From Paraburkholderia sp. UYCP14C (GTDB lineage Bacteria > Pseudomonadota > Gammaproteobacteria > Burkholderiales > Burkholderiaceae): DNA of 64,000 nucleotides. Under the pieces are notes generated by a model that was not told the origin of the DNA, did not search any database, and was given only the letters and a program-made list of their open reading frames with translations. Made by a program: the position numbers and the translations under genes. Shown one piece after another: positions 1 through 8,014 of the stretch; position 1 is the stretch's first letter; the number at the start of each line of letters is the position of its first letter. The stretch lies in assembly GCF_004197395.1 (NCBI RefSeq), contig NZ_SELS01000003.1:124001-188000 (forward strand), written 5' to 3'.

Positions 1-266
1 CGTCGCGCATGAGCCTCGGCGATCCGAAGACCTCGGTCGGGCTCGAGCTCGGCGTGATTTCCGCCTGCGTGCTCGGTGGCGTGTCGCTGACGGGCGGCGT
101 CGCGACGATCTCCGGCGTGCTCGTCGGCGTGCTGATCATGGGTTCGGTGCAGGACGCGATGAGCCTGCTGAACGTGCCGACGTTCTACCAGTATCTGATT
201 CGCGGCGGCATCCTGCTGCTCGCGGTGCTGTTCGACCAGTTCCGCCGCAGCAAGCGCGTGCACTGA
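1..266 (+). CDS. araH: Sugar ABC transporter permease, C-terminal fragment (AraH-like)
   Basis: The reading frame is already open at the left edge, so only the last 86 or so residues are present; the start lies outside the window. The visible part has hydrophobic segments and the pattern VLGGVSLTGG followed by SLLNVPTFYQYLIRG and a basic tail after ILLLAVLFDQ. This matches my memory of the C-terminus of AraH-type inner-membrane permeases that import L-arabinose with an ATPase and a periplasmic binding protein. The sugar is inferred; a related pentose permease is possible. A strong terminator follows 50 bases after the stop, so this is the last gene of its operon. Confidence 0.65.
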   Translation, partial: SRMSLGDPKTSVGLELGVISACVLGGVSLTGGVATISGVLVGVLIMGSVQDAMSLLNVPTFYQYLIRGGILLLAVLFDQFRRSKRVH

Positions 267-315
267 CGCGCCGTTGCTCGTGACCGGTTTCCTGCGCTTT
301 GCGAGAAGGCGTACT

Positions 316-352
316 GCCGATGCAGGTCGATAAAACCCGCATCGGCTTTTTT
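316..352 (+). terminator. Rho-independent terminator after the sugar permease gene
   Basis: A perfect 8-bp stem (GCCGATGC at 316-323 with GCATCGGC at 339-346) is followed directly by six T residues. Its position 50 bases after the permease stop fits termination of that operon. Confidence 0.85.
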
Positions 353-384
353 ATTCCATGCAAAGGCGCGCTGGTATCGAAAGC

Positions 385-421
385 AATAAAAAAACGGCTT
401 GGCATCTGAATGCCCAAGCCG
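385..421 (-). terminator. Terminator for the small exported-protein gene
   Basis: On the minus strand a GC-rich hairpin (GGCTTGG...CCAAGCC with one bulged base) is followed by seven T residues. It lies downstream of the minus-strand gene ending at 520. The plus strand also reads CTTCTTTT after the stem, so it may work weakly in both directions. Confidence 0.75.
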
Positions 422-446
422 CTTCTTTTAGCTCACGCGTTCACGC

Positions 447-508
447 CTGCGGCTTTTAAAGCCGCAGCGGATACGCATGCGACCGTATTCCGGCTTTTGC
501 CGGAATAC
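447..508. repeat. Two tandem short-loop hairpins
   Basis: Two near-perfect inverted repeats follow one another: CTGCGGCTTT/AAAGCCGCAG (447-467, one-base loop) and GTATTCCGGC/GCCGGAATAC (485-508, loop TTTT). They sit between the terminator at 385-421 and the stop codon of the exported-protein gene, so they lie in its 3' untranslated region. They may protect mRNA ends; no T-run follows either one. Confidence 0.6.
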
Positions 509-519
509 CGGTGTTGGAC

Positions 520-858
520 TTATTGCTTGATAAATCGGTCGTTCGCCCAGAGCCCCTCAGTGTCGCTATTGCCTGAATTCACGAACTCGACGTCGTGGCC
601 GACCACCCGCACTACGCGGAAACTCGAGTCGGTCGGTGTCGATACGCATTGATATCCGGAGAAGAATTCCTGCATTTGCTGCTGTTCACCGGCTTGCGCG
701 TGGTGGTCGACGGCATCGAGCTTGTCCTTCGATACGCAGCCATACGCATTGGCCTTGAACTGGATCGTTTGCTGCGGCTTGATCACGACGTCTTGCGCCT
801 GAACGCTAGCGGCAGCCAATCCTGCAATGGCGAAAACAACTGCAATTCGAATTTTCAT
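520..858 (-). CDS. Small exported hypothetical protein
   Basis: A 112-residue protein with a clear N-terminal signal peptide (MKIRIAVVFAIAGLAAASVQA, cut after the AQA-like site near residue 22), so probably periplasmic. The mature part has two cysteines (YGCVSKD and YQCVSTP) that could form a disulfide. I do not recognise a family. The start is supported by a strong ribosome binding site, GGAGGG, at 863-868. It is transcribed alone, with its own terminator downstream and long non-coding spacers on either side. Confidence 0.8.
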   Translation of the reverse strand: MKIRIAVVFAIAGLAAASVQAQDVVIKPQQTIQFKANAYGCVSKDKLDAVDHHAQAGEQQQMQEFFSGYQCVSTPTDSSFRVVRVVGHDVEFVNSGNSDTEGLWANDRFIKQ

Positions 859-1484
859 TTATCCCTCCGGTGCGGGCCGAAAAAATACTCGGGTTAGCTA
901 TGTATTTAACTTTAACGGTGGACCCGCATCTCGCACTTTAGGAGAACCGAGGAGAACGACAAGCACATCTTGTGTGCGGTCGCAACAGTGACGAATTGTC
1001 GCACTCGCTGTCGCAGCTGCTTAAAGCTTGAGCACACGCCGGATCGGATGGCAATGAAACGGATAACTAATAGGCTCATCGCGTCCACGGCTTTAGCTGG
1101 TAAAGCTTTGCGCGCGTATTCGCGTAAACGCGGAGCGTCAATTAAGCCAATTAATACAATTTAATCATCGAGTTTGTGCATCGCACACAAAGTCATTCGG
1201 CAGGCAAAAGCCGGTACGCGCAATAACGAAGCAAATGTAGAAAATAAATAGTGCCAGCCGTGCATCGAGAGTAGCCCTGAAGCGTTTGCAACGCCTCATT
1301 GCCGAAACCGCACTAACCGGGGTCAAGCCGCGCAAAGCCACGCGGACAAGGCAAGGGCGGCGCGAACGTGGCGCAATGCACCATCGGGCGCCGCCTGAAT
1401 CCAGGGTCGATTAGCGTCGCACTGCCATGCGGGAACAAGCGGTGCTCTACAATTGAAACAAATCTCCTGCACCTGGAGGCTATC
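859..1484. other. Long intergenic spacer, no gene recognised
   Basis: About 625 bases with AT-rich patches (around 895-915 and 1140-1170) and no reading frame with a credible binding site or codon use. Small inverted repeats are visible, such as TTTGTG/CACAAA at 1173-1191. It must hold the promoter of the exported-protein gene ending at 520 and that of the small membrane-protein gene at 1485. A small RNA here can be neither supported nor excluded. Confidence 0.5.
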
Positions 1485-1664
1485 GTGAACGAGCACGTAA
1501 TACTCGGGATTTTTCTGGTCGTTCCGCTGCTGATCGTCGCGTTTCTTTTCTCCGACGAATTGTGGCAGGAGCATCGACACCTGCACGAAGGACGGCCAAT
1601 GCCAGCGCGACCCCGGCGCATCGACTGGCGGCATCCGCTGCGCCGTGCGCGCGACCGGATCTGA
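1485..1664 (+). CDS. Small single-pass membrane protein, hypothetical
   Basis: A 59-residue protein read from a GTG start chosen because GGAGG lies at 1475-1479, an ideal distance. Residues about 5-20 (VILGIFLVVPLLIVAFLF) form one membrane segment; the rest is short, basic and rich in His, Arg and Pro, so probably cytoplasmic. The frame is open further upstream, but no binding site supports a longer form. The family is not recognised. Size, start and hydrophobic pattern make it plausible but not certain. Confidence 0.6.
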   Translation: MNEHVILGIFLVVPLLIVAFLFSDELWQEHRHLHEGRPMPARPRRIDWRHPLRRARDRI

Positions 1665-1685
1665 GACTGCGAAGCGGATCGCCCA

Positions 1686-1715
1686 AAGAAAAAAGCCTGC
1701 CACGGCGGGCAGGCT
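1686..1715 (-). terminator. Terminator downstream of the HIT-protein gene
   Basis: An 8-bp perfect stem, AGCCTGCC/GGCAGGCT (1694-1715), is followed on the minus strand by TTTTTTCTTT. It lies about 160 bases past the stop of the minus-strand HIT gene. Confidence 0.75.
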
Positions 1716-1873
1716 AAAAAAGAGATCCACACTCAATGCCTTGAACACAAGGCAATAGCAGTCTAGCCGCGCCGCGCCTGACGGTGGTTTCAACGGCTTT
1801 TACAGTTGTTACCGCACGTGACCGCGATGCGCGGCGCGTAGATCGGTGCGCGCGTGTCGCAAGTCTCAATGCT

Positions 1874-2299
1874 TCAACGGGCGCGCCAGTGCGCTCGAAT
1901 TCGTGTGGCGAGCGCTTCGAGCGTGTCCGCATCGGCGCGCTCGCGCGCATGCAGTTTCAACGGTTGACCTTGCCAGCGCGGAATCACGTGGAAATGGACG
2001 TGCGGCACCGTCTGTCCCGCCGCCGCGCCGTTGAACTGGCCGATGAACACGCCGTCCGGACGCAGCGCCGCACGCACTGCGATCGCGAGCTTCTGCGCCA
2101 TGCGCATCGACGCGACCAGCGCGTCATCCGACAGATCGAAAATTTCCGCCACCGCCTCTTTCGGCACGACGAGCAAATGGCCATCGGCTTGTGGCATCAA
2201 GTCCATGAAAGCCAGCGCCTGGTCGTTTTCCGCCACCTTGATGCACGGTAGTTCACCGCGCAAGATTTTGGCGAACGGGTTGCTGTCGTCGTAGCTCAT
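1874..2299 (-). CDS. HIT family nucleotide-binding protein
   Basis: A 141-residue cytosolic protein of the histidine-triad family, which hydrolyses or transfers nucleotide phosphoramidates. The signature HxHxHxx is seen as HVHFHVIP, with catalytic-type histidines at residues 100, 102 and 104. The N-terminal KILRGELPCIKVAE and the central DGHLLVVPK stretches are typical of the HinT/Fhit-like fold. The length is normal for the family. AAAGGAAA precedes the ATG on the minus strand. The substrate cannot be read from sequence. It is single, with a terminator downstream. Confidence 0.9.
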   Translation of the reverse strand: MSYDDSNPFAKILRGELPCIKVAENDQALAFMDLMPQADGHLLVVPKEAVAEIFDLSDDALVASMRMAQKLAIAVRAALRPDGVFIGQFNGAAAGQTVPHVHFHVIPRWQGQPLKLHARERADADTLEALATRIRAHWRAR

Positions 2300-2383
2300 C
2301 GCGTTTCCTTTGCTCGTTGGGGCTGGGTACCGTCTTTGCCGCGCAGCTTCATGCCGCGGGTTTTCCTATTCTCCCCCGATCGC

Positions 2384-3319
2384 TCACGACACGCGTGCGG
2401 CGCGCCGGATCGCTTGCGGCGGCTGGCCGAATGCGCGCAAAAACGCGCGTCGCATCCGCTCGGGGTCGATGAAGCCAGTGTCGGCCGCGACCGTTTCGAT
2501 CGAATGACGGCCAGTTTCGAGCATCGTGCGCGCCGCTTCGACGCGCAGCGCCTCGATCGCGCGGGCCGGCGACTGGCGCGTCTCGTCGCGAAACGCGCGG
2601 CTGAACTGGCGCGGACTCAGATGCGCGACGTCGGCCAGCTGCTCGACACTCAGCGGCTCGCGCAGATGGCTCTTCGCATACGACAGCGCGTTCTGGATCC
2701 GGTCGGATTTCGGTTCGAGATCGAGCATCGCCGAGTACTGCGACTGCCCGCCGGTGCGGCGGTGATAGACGACGAGCTTTTTCGCGATCGCGCGCGACGC
2801 CTCGACGCCGAGGTCGTTCTCGACGAGCGCGAGGCAGAGATCGATGCACGCGGTCATGCCGGCCGAGGTCCACACCGAGCCGTCGACGATGAAGATGCGG
2901 TCGTCGTCGACCCGCGCGTGCGGAAAGCGCCGCTGCAGGTCGCGCGCATGCGCCCAGTGGGTGGTCGCGTGGCGGCCGTCGAGGATGCCCGCTTCGGCGA
3001 GCACGAATGCGCCGGTGCAGATGCTGGCGGTGCGGCGCGAAGCGGCGAGGGCGTCGTTCAGAAACGCAAGCAGCCCCGGCGACGACGGCGCGATCTCCAT
3101 CGCGCCGGTGACGATCACCGTGTCGTAGGCGGGATCGCCGAACGGCCGCGTTGCGACCTCGACGCCCGCCGAGCTGCGCACCATGCCGCCGTGCTCGGAG
3201 ATCAGCGCGACGTCGTACGCGGGCTCGTCAGTGTCCTGATTGGCGAGTTCGAATATCGATACCGCGACCATGTCGAGGATCTGGAAGCCCGGAAATACCA
3301 CCACGCCGATGCGTTTCAT
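2384..3319 (-). CDS. GlxA-type transcriptional regulator (DJ-1/PfpI + AraC)
   Basis: A 311-residue two-domain regulator. Residues about 1-190 form a DJ-1/PfpI-like amidotransferase fold with the nucleophile-elbow region SICTGAFVLAEAG near residue 100, used in this family as a sensor rather than an enzyme. Residues about 215-305 form an AraC-type double helix-turn-helix (EQLADVAHLSPRQFSRAFR, then ETVAADTGFIDPERMRRAF). Family members regulate choline, glycine betaine or amino-acid catabolism, but no such genes lie beside it. It is divergent from the SDR gene across about 175 bases, so it may control that gene; this is inference. Confidence 0.88.
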   Translation of the reverse strand: MKRIGVVVFPGFQILDMVAVSIFELANQDTDEPAYDVALISEHGGMVRSSAGVEVATRPFGDPAYDTVIVTGAMEIAPSSPGLLAFLNDALAASRRTASICTGAFVLAEAGILDGRHATTHWAHARDLQRRFPHARVDDDRIFIVDGSVWTSAGMTACIDLCLALVENDLGVEASRAIAKKLVVYHRRTGGQSQYSAMLDLEPKSDRIQNALSYAKSHLREPLSVEQLADVAHLSPRQFSRAFRDETRQSPARAIEALRVEAARTMLETGRHSIETVAADTGFIDPERMRRAFLRAFGQPPQAIRRAARVS

Positions 3320-3493
3320 GTGCTTGTCCGGAAACGAGGGAAATACGACATTTGAGACAAAACAGTACGCGCCTACACTGAGCTCGTCAACCCCGCCGCA
3401 TCAGCGCGAAAGCCGCGAGGCGGCGAGTTCACGGATGTTCCCATTCACTGGACAGGGCGGTCGCATCATGCGCAGCCCGCAAGGAGAGCTTCA

Positions 3494-4333
3494 ATGGCAA
3501 CGCAGGCAGACAAGGGCGTACAAGGCAATTCGAACGAAGGCAAGGGCACGGCGGTGGTGACGGGCGCATCGTCGGGTATCGGCGCGGTGTACGCGGACCG
3601 GCTCGCGCGACGCGGCTACGACCTGCTGCTGATCGCGCGCGACGGCGCGCGCCTCAGCAGTCTCGCCGAGCGGCTGACGAAGGAGACAGGACGCCGCGTG
3701 AGCACCGTCAGCGCCGATCTGACCGACAAGGCCGACGTGCGCCGCATCGAGAACCAGTTGCGCGCCGAGCGCGGCATCACGATGCTGGTCAACAACGCGG
3801 GCGTCGGCGCGACCGCGACGCTGGTCGACTCGGACATCGACGAACTCGAGAAGATGATCGACCTGAACGTCACCTCGCTCACGCGCCTGACGGCGGCGGT
3901 GTTGCCGGGTTTCATCGCGCGTGGCGCGGGCACGGTGATCAATATCTCGTCGATCGTCGCGCTGTCGCCGGAGTTGCTGAACGGCACCTATAGCGGCACC
4001 AAGGCGTACGTGTTGAACCTCACGCAGTCGCTGCATCACGAGGTGGGCGGCAAGGGTGTGCGGCTGCAAGCGGTGCTGCCGGGCGCGACGAGCACCGCGT
4101 TCTGGGATCGCGCGGGTCTCGCGGTCGAGAACCTGCCTTCGCAGATCGTGATGAACGCCGAGGACATGGTCGACGCGGCGCTTGCCGGTCTCGACCAGGG
4201 AGAGCTGGTGACGATCCCGTCGTTGCCCGATGCCGCCGACTGGGAGCGTCTGAACAGCGCGCGTTTGCATCTGCAGCCGAATCTGTCGCGCAGCGCGCCC
4301 GCCGAGCGCTATACGCGCGCCGTCGCGGCGTAA
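3494..4333 (+). CDS. SDR family NAD(P)-dependent oxidoreductase
   Basis: A 279-residue classical short-chain dehydrogenase. The cofactor motif TGASSGIG is at 23-30, NNAG at 100-103, the catalytic Ser in the ISS at 152-153, and the YxxxK pair as Tyr166 and Lys170. The first 17 residues are a polar extension. AAGGAG before the ATG supports the start. The sequence LIARDGARLSSLAERL after the first strand suggests NADP preference. The substrate is unknown. The gene stands alone between a divergent regulator and a convergent signalling gene. Confidence 0.9.
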   Translation: MATQADKGVQGNSNEGKGTAVVTGASSGIGAVYADRLARRGYDLLLIARDGARLSSLAERLTKETGRRVSTVSADLTDKADVRRIENQLRAERGITMLVNNAGVGATATLVDSDIDELEKMIDLNVTSLTRLTAAVLPGFIARGAGTVINISSIVALSPELLNGTYSGTKAYVLNLTQSLHHEVGGKGVRLQAVLPGATSTAFWDRAGLAVENLPSQIVMNAEDMVDAALAGLDQGELVTIPSLPDAADWERLNSARLHLQPNLSRSAPAERYTRAVAA

Positions 4334-4362
4334 AACAGAAGGTGGGGAGGGCGGCGCCGGAC

Positions 4363-5478
4363 TCAGCCGCTCACCGCCACCTGATTCCTGCCATCGTGTT
4401 TCGCGCGATACAGGCCGACGTCGGCAGCCTCGATCAGCGTCGTGACCGGTTCGGCGTCCGACGGCACCACCATCGCCGCACCGATGCTGATCGTGACGAC
4501 GCCGTCCGCCGAGCCCGCATGGGTGATCGCGAGGTCTTCGATCGCGATGCGGATTTTCTCCGCGAGCAGGCGCAGGCCGCCCACCGACGCGCCCGGCACG
4601 ACCACCGCGAACTTCTCGCCGGCGAAGCGCGCGGCGAGATCCGGCGAGCGGCCGAGGCACGCTTCGATCGCATGCGCGACGCTCTTCAGCACTTCGTCGC
4701 CGGCGACGTGCCCATAGGTGTCGTTGTAGGCCTTGAAGTTGTCGACGTCGATCATCAGGAGGCCGAGGGCGGTCTTGTCGCGCGTGCCACGGCTCCATTC
4801 GGCGGCGAGATACTCGTCGAGGTAGCGGCGGTTCGACAGGCCGGTCAGACCGTCCGAATGCGTGAGCCGCTGCAGTTCGAGGTTCGTCGCCAGCAGTTGC
4901 TGTCGGGATTGCCGTAGCGCGCGGTACGCCTCGTCGCGTTGCAGCAGGTTCAGATACGAGCGCGAGTGATAGCGGATGCGCGCGATCAGTTCGATGCGAT
5001 CGGGCAACTTCACGAGGTAGTCGTCCGAGCCGGCCGCGAAGGCCGCGCTTTTGACGAGCGGTTCCTCTCTGGTCGACAGCGCGATGATCGGAATGTCGCG
5101 CGTGGCCGGATTCAGTCGGTATTGCCCCACTAGCGTCAGAGCGTCGGTGCCCGGCATCACGAGATCTTGCAGGATCACCGTCGCGCGCGTTTGCTCGGCG
5201 CAGCGCACCGCGTCTTCCCATGACGCGCAGTAATGAAAGTCGACGCCCGGCTCGCCGGCGAGTGCCTCGCGCACCGCCTCGGCGATGATCGCCTGGTCGT
5301 CGACCAGCAGCACCGTGATCGGGCACTCGGCCGCCGGCGGACTGGCGAGGAGGCGCGCGATCGCATCGTCGATGGCGGGACTGGGTGCATCCTCCGCGAC
5401 GAGCGCGTGCGCGTGCGCGTTCGCTTCGTCTGCGGGATGCAGCGTTGCGACGTTCTGGGGCGGTTTAGAGATGTCCAT
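4363..5478 (-). CDS. WspR-like response regulator with degenerate GGDEF domain
   Basis: A 371-residue protein: a polar N-terminal extension (1-52), a receiver domain (about 53-170; acidic pair DD at 60-61, phosphorylatable Asp105 in LQDLVMPG, Lys157), a helical linker (171-205), then a GGDEF domain (about 206-370). The domain order and wording resemble Pseudomonas WspR. The signature is AGEKF at 286-290 instead of GGEEF; the DNA reads GCC GGC GAG AAG TTC. The metal-binding Asp244 and the FKAYNDTYGH block are intact, and the inhibitory-site motif RxxD (RSPD, 277-280) sits the usual five residues upstream. Lys in place of the second Glu should impair c-di-GMP synthesis, so it may be a c-di-GMP receptor. 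No wsp chemosensory genes are nearby. Confidence 0.88.
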   Translation of the reverse strand: MDISKPPQNVATLHPADEANAHAHALVAEDAPSPAIDDAIARLLASPPAAECPITVLLVDDQAIIAEAVREALAGEPGVDFHYCASWEDAVRCAEQTRATVILQDLVMPGTDALTLVGQYRLNPATRDIPIIALSTREEPLVKSAAFAAGSDDYLVKLPDRIELIARIRYHSRSYLNLLQRDEAYRALRQSRQQLLATNLELQRLTHSDGLTGLSNRRYLDEYLAAEWSRGTRDKTALGLLMIDVDNFKAYNDTYGHVAGDEVLKSVAHAIEACLGRSPDLAARFAGEKFAVVVPGASVGGLRLLAEKIRIAIEDLAITHAGSADGVVTISIGAAMVVPSDAEPVTTLIEAADVGLYRAKHDGRNQVAVSG

Positions 5479-5771
5479 GTGGTTCAGCCAGGAATGAAGG
5501 TCAGGAATGGCACGTCAGCATGCGGGTGACGCGAGGCGCTCGTTGACCACGCCACGAACGCACCCCAGAGCACCGCGCCTCGTCGTCAAAACTCCCTTTG
5601 GTCAGATAATAGTCGGCGCCCGCATCGAGTCCAGCGCGCAATGCGATGCGCCGGATTACACATGCAACGGTATGTGCCTGTTACAGAGTTAATGTCCGGT
5701 TACCAACTGCAGCATCTATTTCCGTCCGGGTTGGCGACAATTCGTCTATGCCTGAACGGCGGGAGCTCAAA

Positions 5772-6131
5772 ATGAAAAAGATCGCAGTGGCGTTGGTAAT
5801 GGCGGGCAGTTTGACGGTGGCGGGCCAGGCGTCCGCGCACGGAAACGGCGGCGATGTGGTGGGTGCGCTGATCGGCGGCGCGGTGCTGGGCGCGGTGGTG
5901 AGCTCGGCATTGACGCCGGCGCCCGTGGTCGCGTATCCGCAGCCGGTCTATGCGGAGCCTGCGTATCAGCAGCCGGTTTATGCCGAACCCGCGTATCAGC
6001 CCGCGCCGGCTTATGCGGCACCGCCGCCCGGATATTGCTATGACCAGTACCAGCGCGCCTATGTCGCGTGCGGCGCACCGCCGCCCGGACAGTACGGCTA
6101 CGCGCAGCCGCAACCCGAGCCGCAGTGGTGA
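5772..6131 (+). CDS. Small secreted Pro/Tyr-rich repeat protein
   Basis: A 119-residue protein. The start at 5772 is chosen because it gives a good signal peptide (MKKIAVALVMAGSLTVAGQASA) with GGGAG six bases upstream. After the signal comes a Gly/Ala-rich hydrophobic stretch (VVGALIGGAVLGAVVSSAL) like a glycine-zipper. A Tyr/Pro repeat follows, with units close to QPVYAEPAYQ near residues 56-80, and then a tail with two cysteines. Likely periplasmic or outer-membrane associated. Many beta-proteobacteria carry such proteins of unknown function. Confidence 0.75.
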   Translation: MKKIAVALVMAGSLTVAGQASAHGNGGDVVGALIGGAVLGAVVSSALTPAPVVAYPQPVYAEPAYQQPVYAEPAYQPAPAYAAPPPGYCYDQYQRAYVACGAPPPGQYGYAQPQPEPQW

Positions 6132-6181
6132 GCGCGGACAGGCTCTGATGCGCGGGTGATTCGGACTGGCAACGCGCAGAC

Positions 6182-6213
6182 AAAAAGGCCGTCGCTCAAT
6201 GCGACGGCCTTTT
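6182..6213. terminator. Bidirectional terminator between convergent genes
   Basis: A perfect 9-bp stem, GGCCGTCGC/GCGACGGCC (6187-6209), is flanked by AAAAA on the left and TTTT on the right, so it can stop transcripts from both sides. Confidence 0.85.
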
Positions 6214-6228
6214 CCGTATGAAGCACGC

Positions 6229-6390
6229 TTAATGCTTGTGATGCAGCCACTCCGAGTAATGCGTGTCGAGCCAGCGCTCGAGCCTCGGCGGCTTGGACGG
6301 GTCGCGATGACGCGACATCATCCAGATGGCAAAGCCGACCACCAGCATGACGGCGGGCCCCATCAGGTAGGCGAGCATTGATTCAGGCAT
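6229..6390 (-). CDS. Small single-pass membrane protein, hypothetical
   Basis: A 53-residue protein. The ATG at 6390 is preferred over one at 6414 because GGAGG stands five bases before it. Residues about 5-24 (MLAYLMGPAVMLVVGFAIWMM) form one membrane span; the tail is basic and His-rich, ending HHKH. Not recognised as a named family. It converges with the secreted repeat-protein gene and shares its terminator. Confidence 0.65.
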   Translation of the reverse strand: MPESMLAYLMGPAVMLVVGFAIWMMSRHRDPSKPPRLERWLDTHYSEWLHHKH

Positions 6391-6636
6391 CGGAACCTCC
6401 GTATCGGCTTGCATCCATCTCTCAGTGTAGGCGAAGGAAGCGGGGAAAGAACGACGATGTGAAATGGTCGAGAGAAGCGGAAGAAGGCGCGTTTGCGCCC
6501 GAGTTGGAAACCTTATTTCTTGATGATTTTTCCTTTGTCTGCTTGAGTCTGAGGCGAGGTCGCATCAGCCTGTGTACCATCCCGTTTCCGGTATGAAGGC
6601 AAGCGTCACATGGCGCCAAAACCCATGACGATGCCG

Positions 6637-7827
6637 TCAAGCCGTCCCGTTCGCCGTGTGCCGTGCGACTTCCATCTGGCTATCGACAAAGTCTGCCCAA
6701 CTCTGAAGCATGTGACGCTGCGGCGCCGCTTCATCGGTCGCTTCGCGATTCGCGATGTCGCCCCCCGCGCCTGATTGCTGCTTCATGTCGCGCAGATGCG
6801 TCGACGCGGTGCGCCGAAAGTCATGCAGCACGAAATGCTCGACGTCGAGCCCCAATGCCTTGACCGCCTGGTTCAGCGTGCTTTTGGCGATCGGCCGATC
6901 GTTGCCCCTGACGCTCGGGAATACGAACGTTTCGCTGGCGCGGGCGCGCTGCAGCTCGCGCAGCAGCGCAACCGCCTGACGCGGCAGATGGACGACGCGG
7001 TCCTCCCGCGCGTTCAGGCGCGCGGCGGGGATCGTCCATAGCGCGTTGTCGAGATCGAACTCGGCCCATGTCGATTCGACGAGGTCCGACTTGCGCGCCA
7101 TCGTCAGCACCAGAAGATGCAGCGCAAGCTTCAGCGGGCGGCGGATATTCGACGTGTCGATCGTGCGCAGCATGACACCGATCTCGGCGCCGGACAGCAC
7201 GCGGGTGCGGCTGTCGAAGGTTGCGATCGAGCGCGCCGGCACGACTTCCGCAGGGTTGCCGGTGGCGAGCTGCCGTGCGATCAGGTATGCGTACAGGCGC
7301 TTCACGACGTTGCGCGTATGCAGCGCCATTTTCGGCGAGCCGCGGCTTTTGATGCGCTCGCAGATCCCGACGATGTCGTCGGCGGTGACCGCGCCGATCG
7401 GCTTGTTGCCGATCGCCGGCAGCACGTCCTTGTCGAGCGCGCGCCGCGTGGTGCGGCGATATTCGTCCGACTTGCCGGCCAGCGCCGTCGCGAGATAAAG
7501 CTCGGCCGCTTCGCGCAGCACGTCGGCCTTGCTCTCGGCACCCCGATCGCGCCGCGCGGTCGCGACCGGCGAGATGCCCTGCGCGACGAGATCAGCGTAC
7601 CGCTGCGCCTTCGCGCGCGCGACGCGCAGCGAAATCATCCGGTAATCGCCGATGGTCGCGAGCGGCTGACGCTTGCCGTTCAACGTATAGCGGAAGCGCC
7701 AGACCTTGGTGCCGGTCGTCATGACCTCGATCACGAGGCCGTTGCCGTCGGCGACGCAGTAGCGGGTCGCGCGGGGTTCGAGCGCGCGGATCTCGGATTC
7801 GGTCAGCGGGGTGGCGAGGCGGGGCAT
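6637..7827 (-). pseudogene. Tyrosine recombinase (P4-type integrase), catalytic tyrosine region missing
   Basis: A 396-residue intact reading frame resembling prophage/island integrases: an N-terminal DUF4102-like domain (1-85), a SAM-like core-binding domain (about 100-185) and a catalytic domain from about 205. The first catalytic Arg is at 245 (TMARKSDL), and HxxR is His335/Arg338 (LHDFRRTAST). The usual Lys is replaced (AARLNARED at about 268-276). Between HxxR and the conserved end RHMLQSWADFVD there are about nine fewer residues than in P4-type enzymes I recall, and no tyrosine occurs anywhere after residue 181. It should therefore not cleave DNA. Neither other frame restores the missing part. 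It starts 187 bases from the 3' end of mnmE, a known island insertion site. Probably an island remnant; a non-catalytic DNA-binding role is possible. Confidence 0.75.
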
Positions 7828-7910
7828 GGTTTTGGCGACGCTGTACGGTTAGGCTCGGACAGCGGGGATTTTAAACCTTAGGCCTGTTTGTGTACCTAAG
7901 ATTTACCGCG

Positions 7911-7970
7911 TTTTTGGTCGACGGAGCGCGATTTTCCATTACGCGGCCGCGCGGCCAATTCGACCAAAAA
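7911..7970. repeat. Inverted repeat between integrase gene and mnmE
   Basis: TTTTTGGTCGA (7911-7921) is the exact complement of TCGACCAAAAA (7960-7970), 38 bases apart, with a GC-rich inner palindrome (GGCCGCGCGGCC). A second short pair, CTTAGG/CCTAAG, is at 7877-7900. On the minus strand it follows mnmE and ends near a T-run, so it may be the mnmE terminator. It could equally be an integrase arm site. Confidence 0.5.
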
Positions 7971-8014
7971 AGATTAAAATGGCGGGGAGATCGCGTCGAC
8001 GAGCAAGTTCGGCG

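Noticed and set aside
311-330. Partial match (TACT-GCCGATGCAG) to the mnmE 3'-end attachment site, which would make 0.3-8 kb an island
   Set aside because: One base is missing and the matching part is the stem of the permease terminator, which already explains it. The match is too short to claim a direct repeat.
6422-6640. 72-residue frames on both strands left of the integrase stop
   Set aside because: No binding site, no recognisable domain, and codon use unlike the neighbours.
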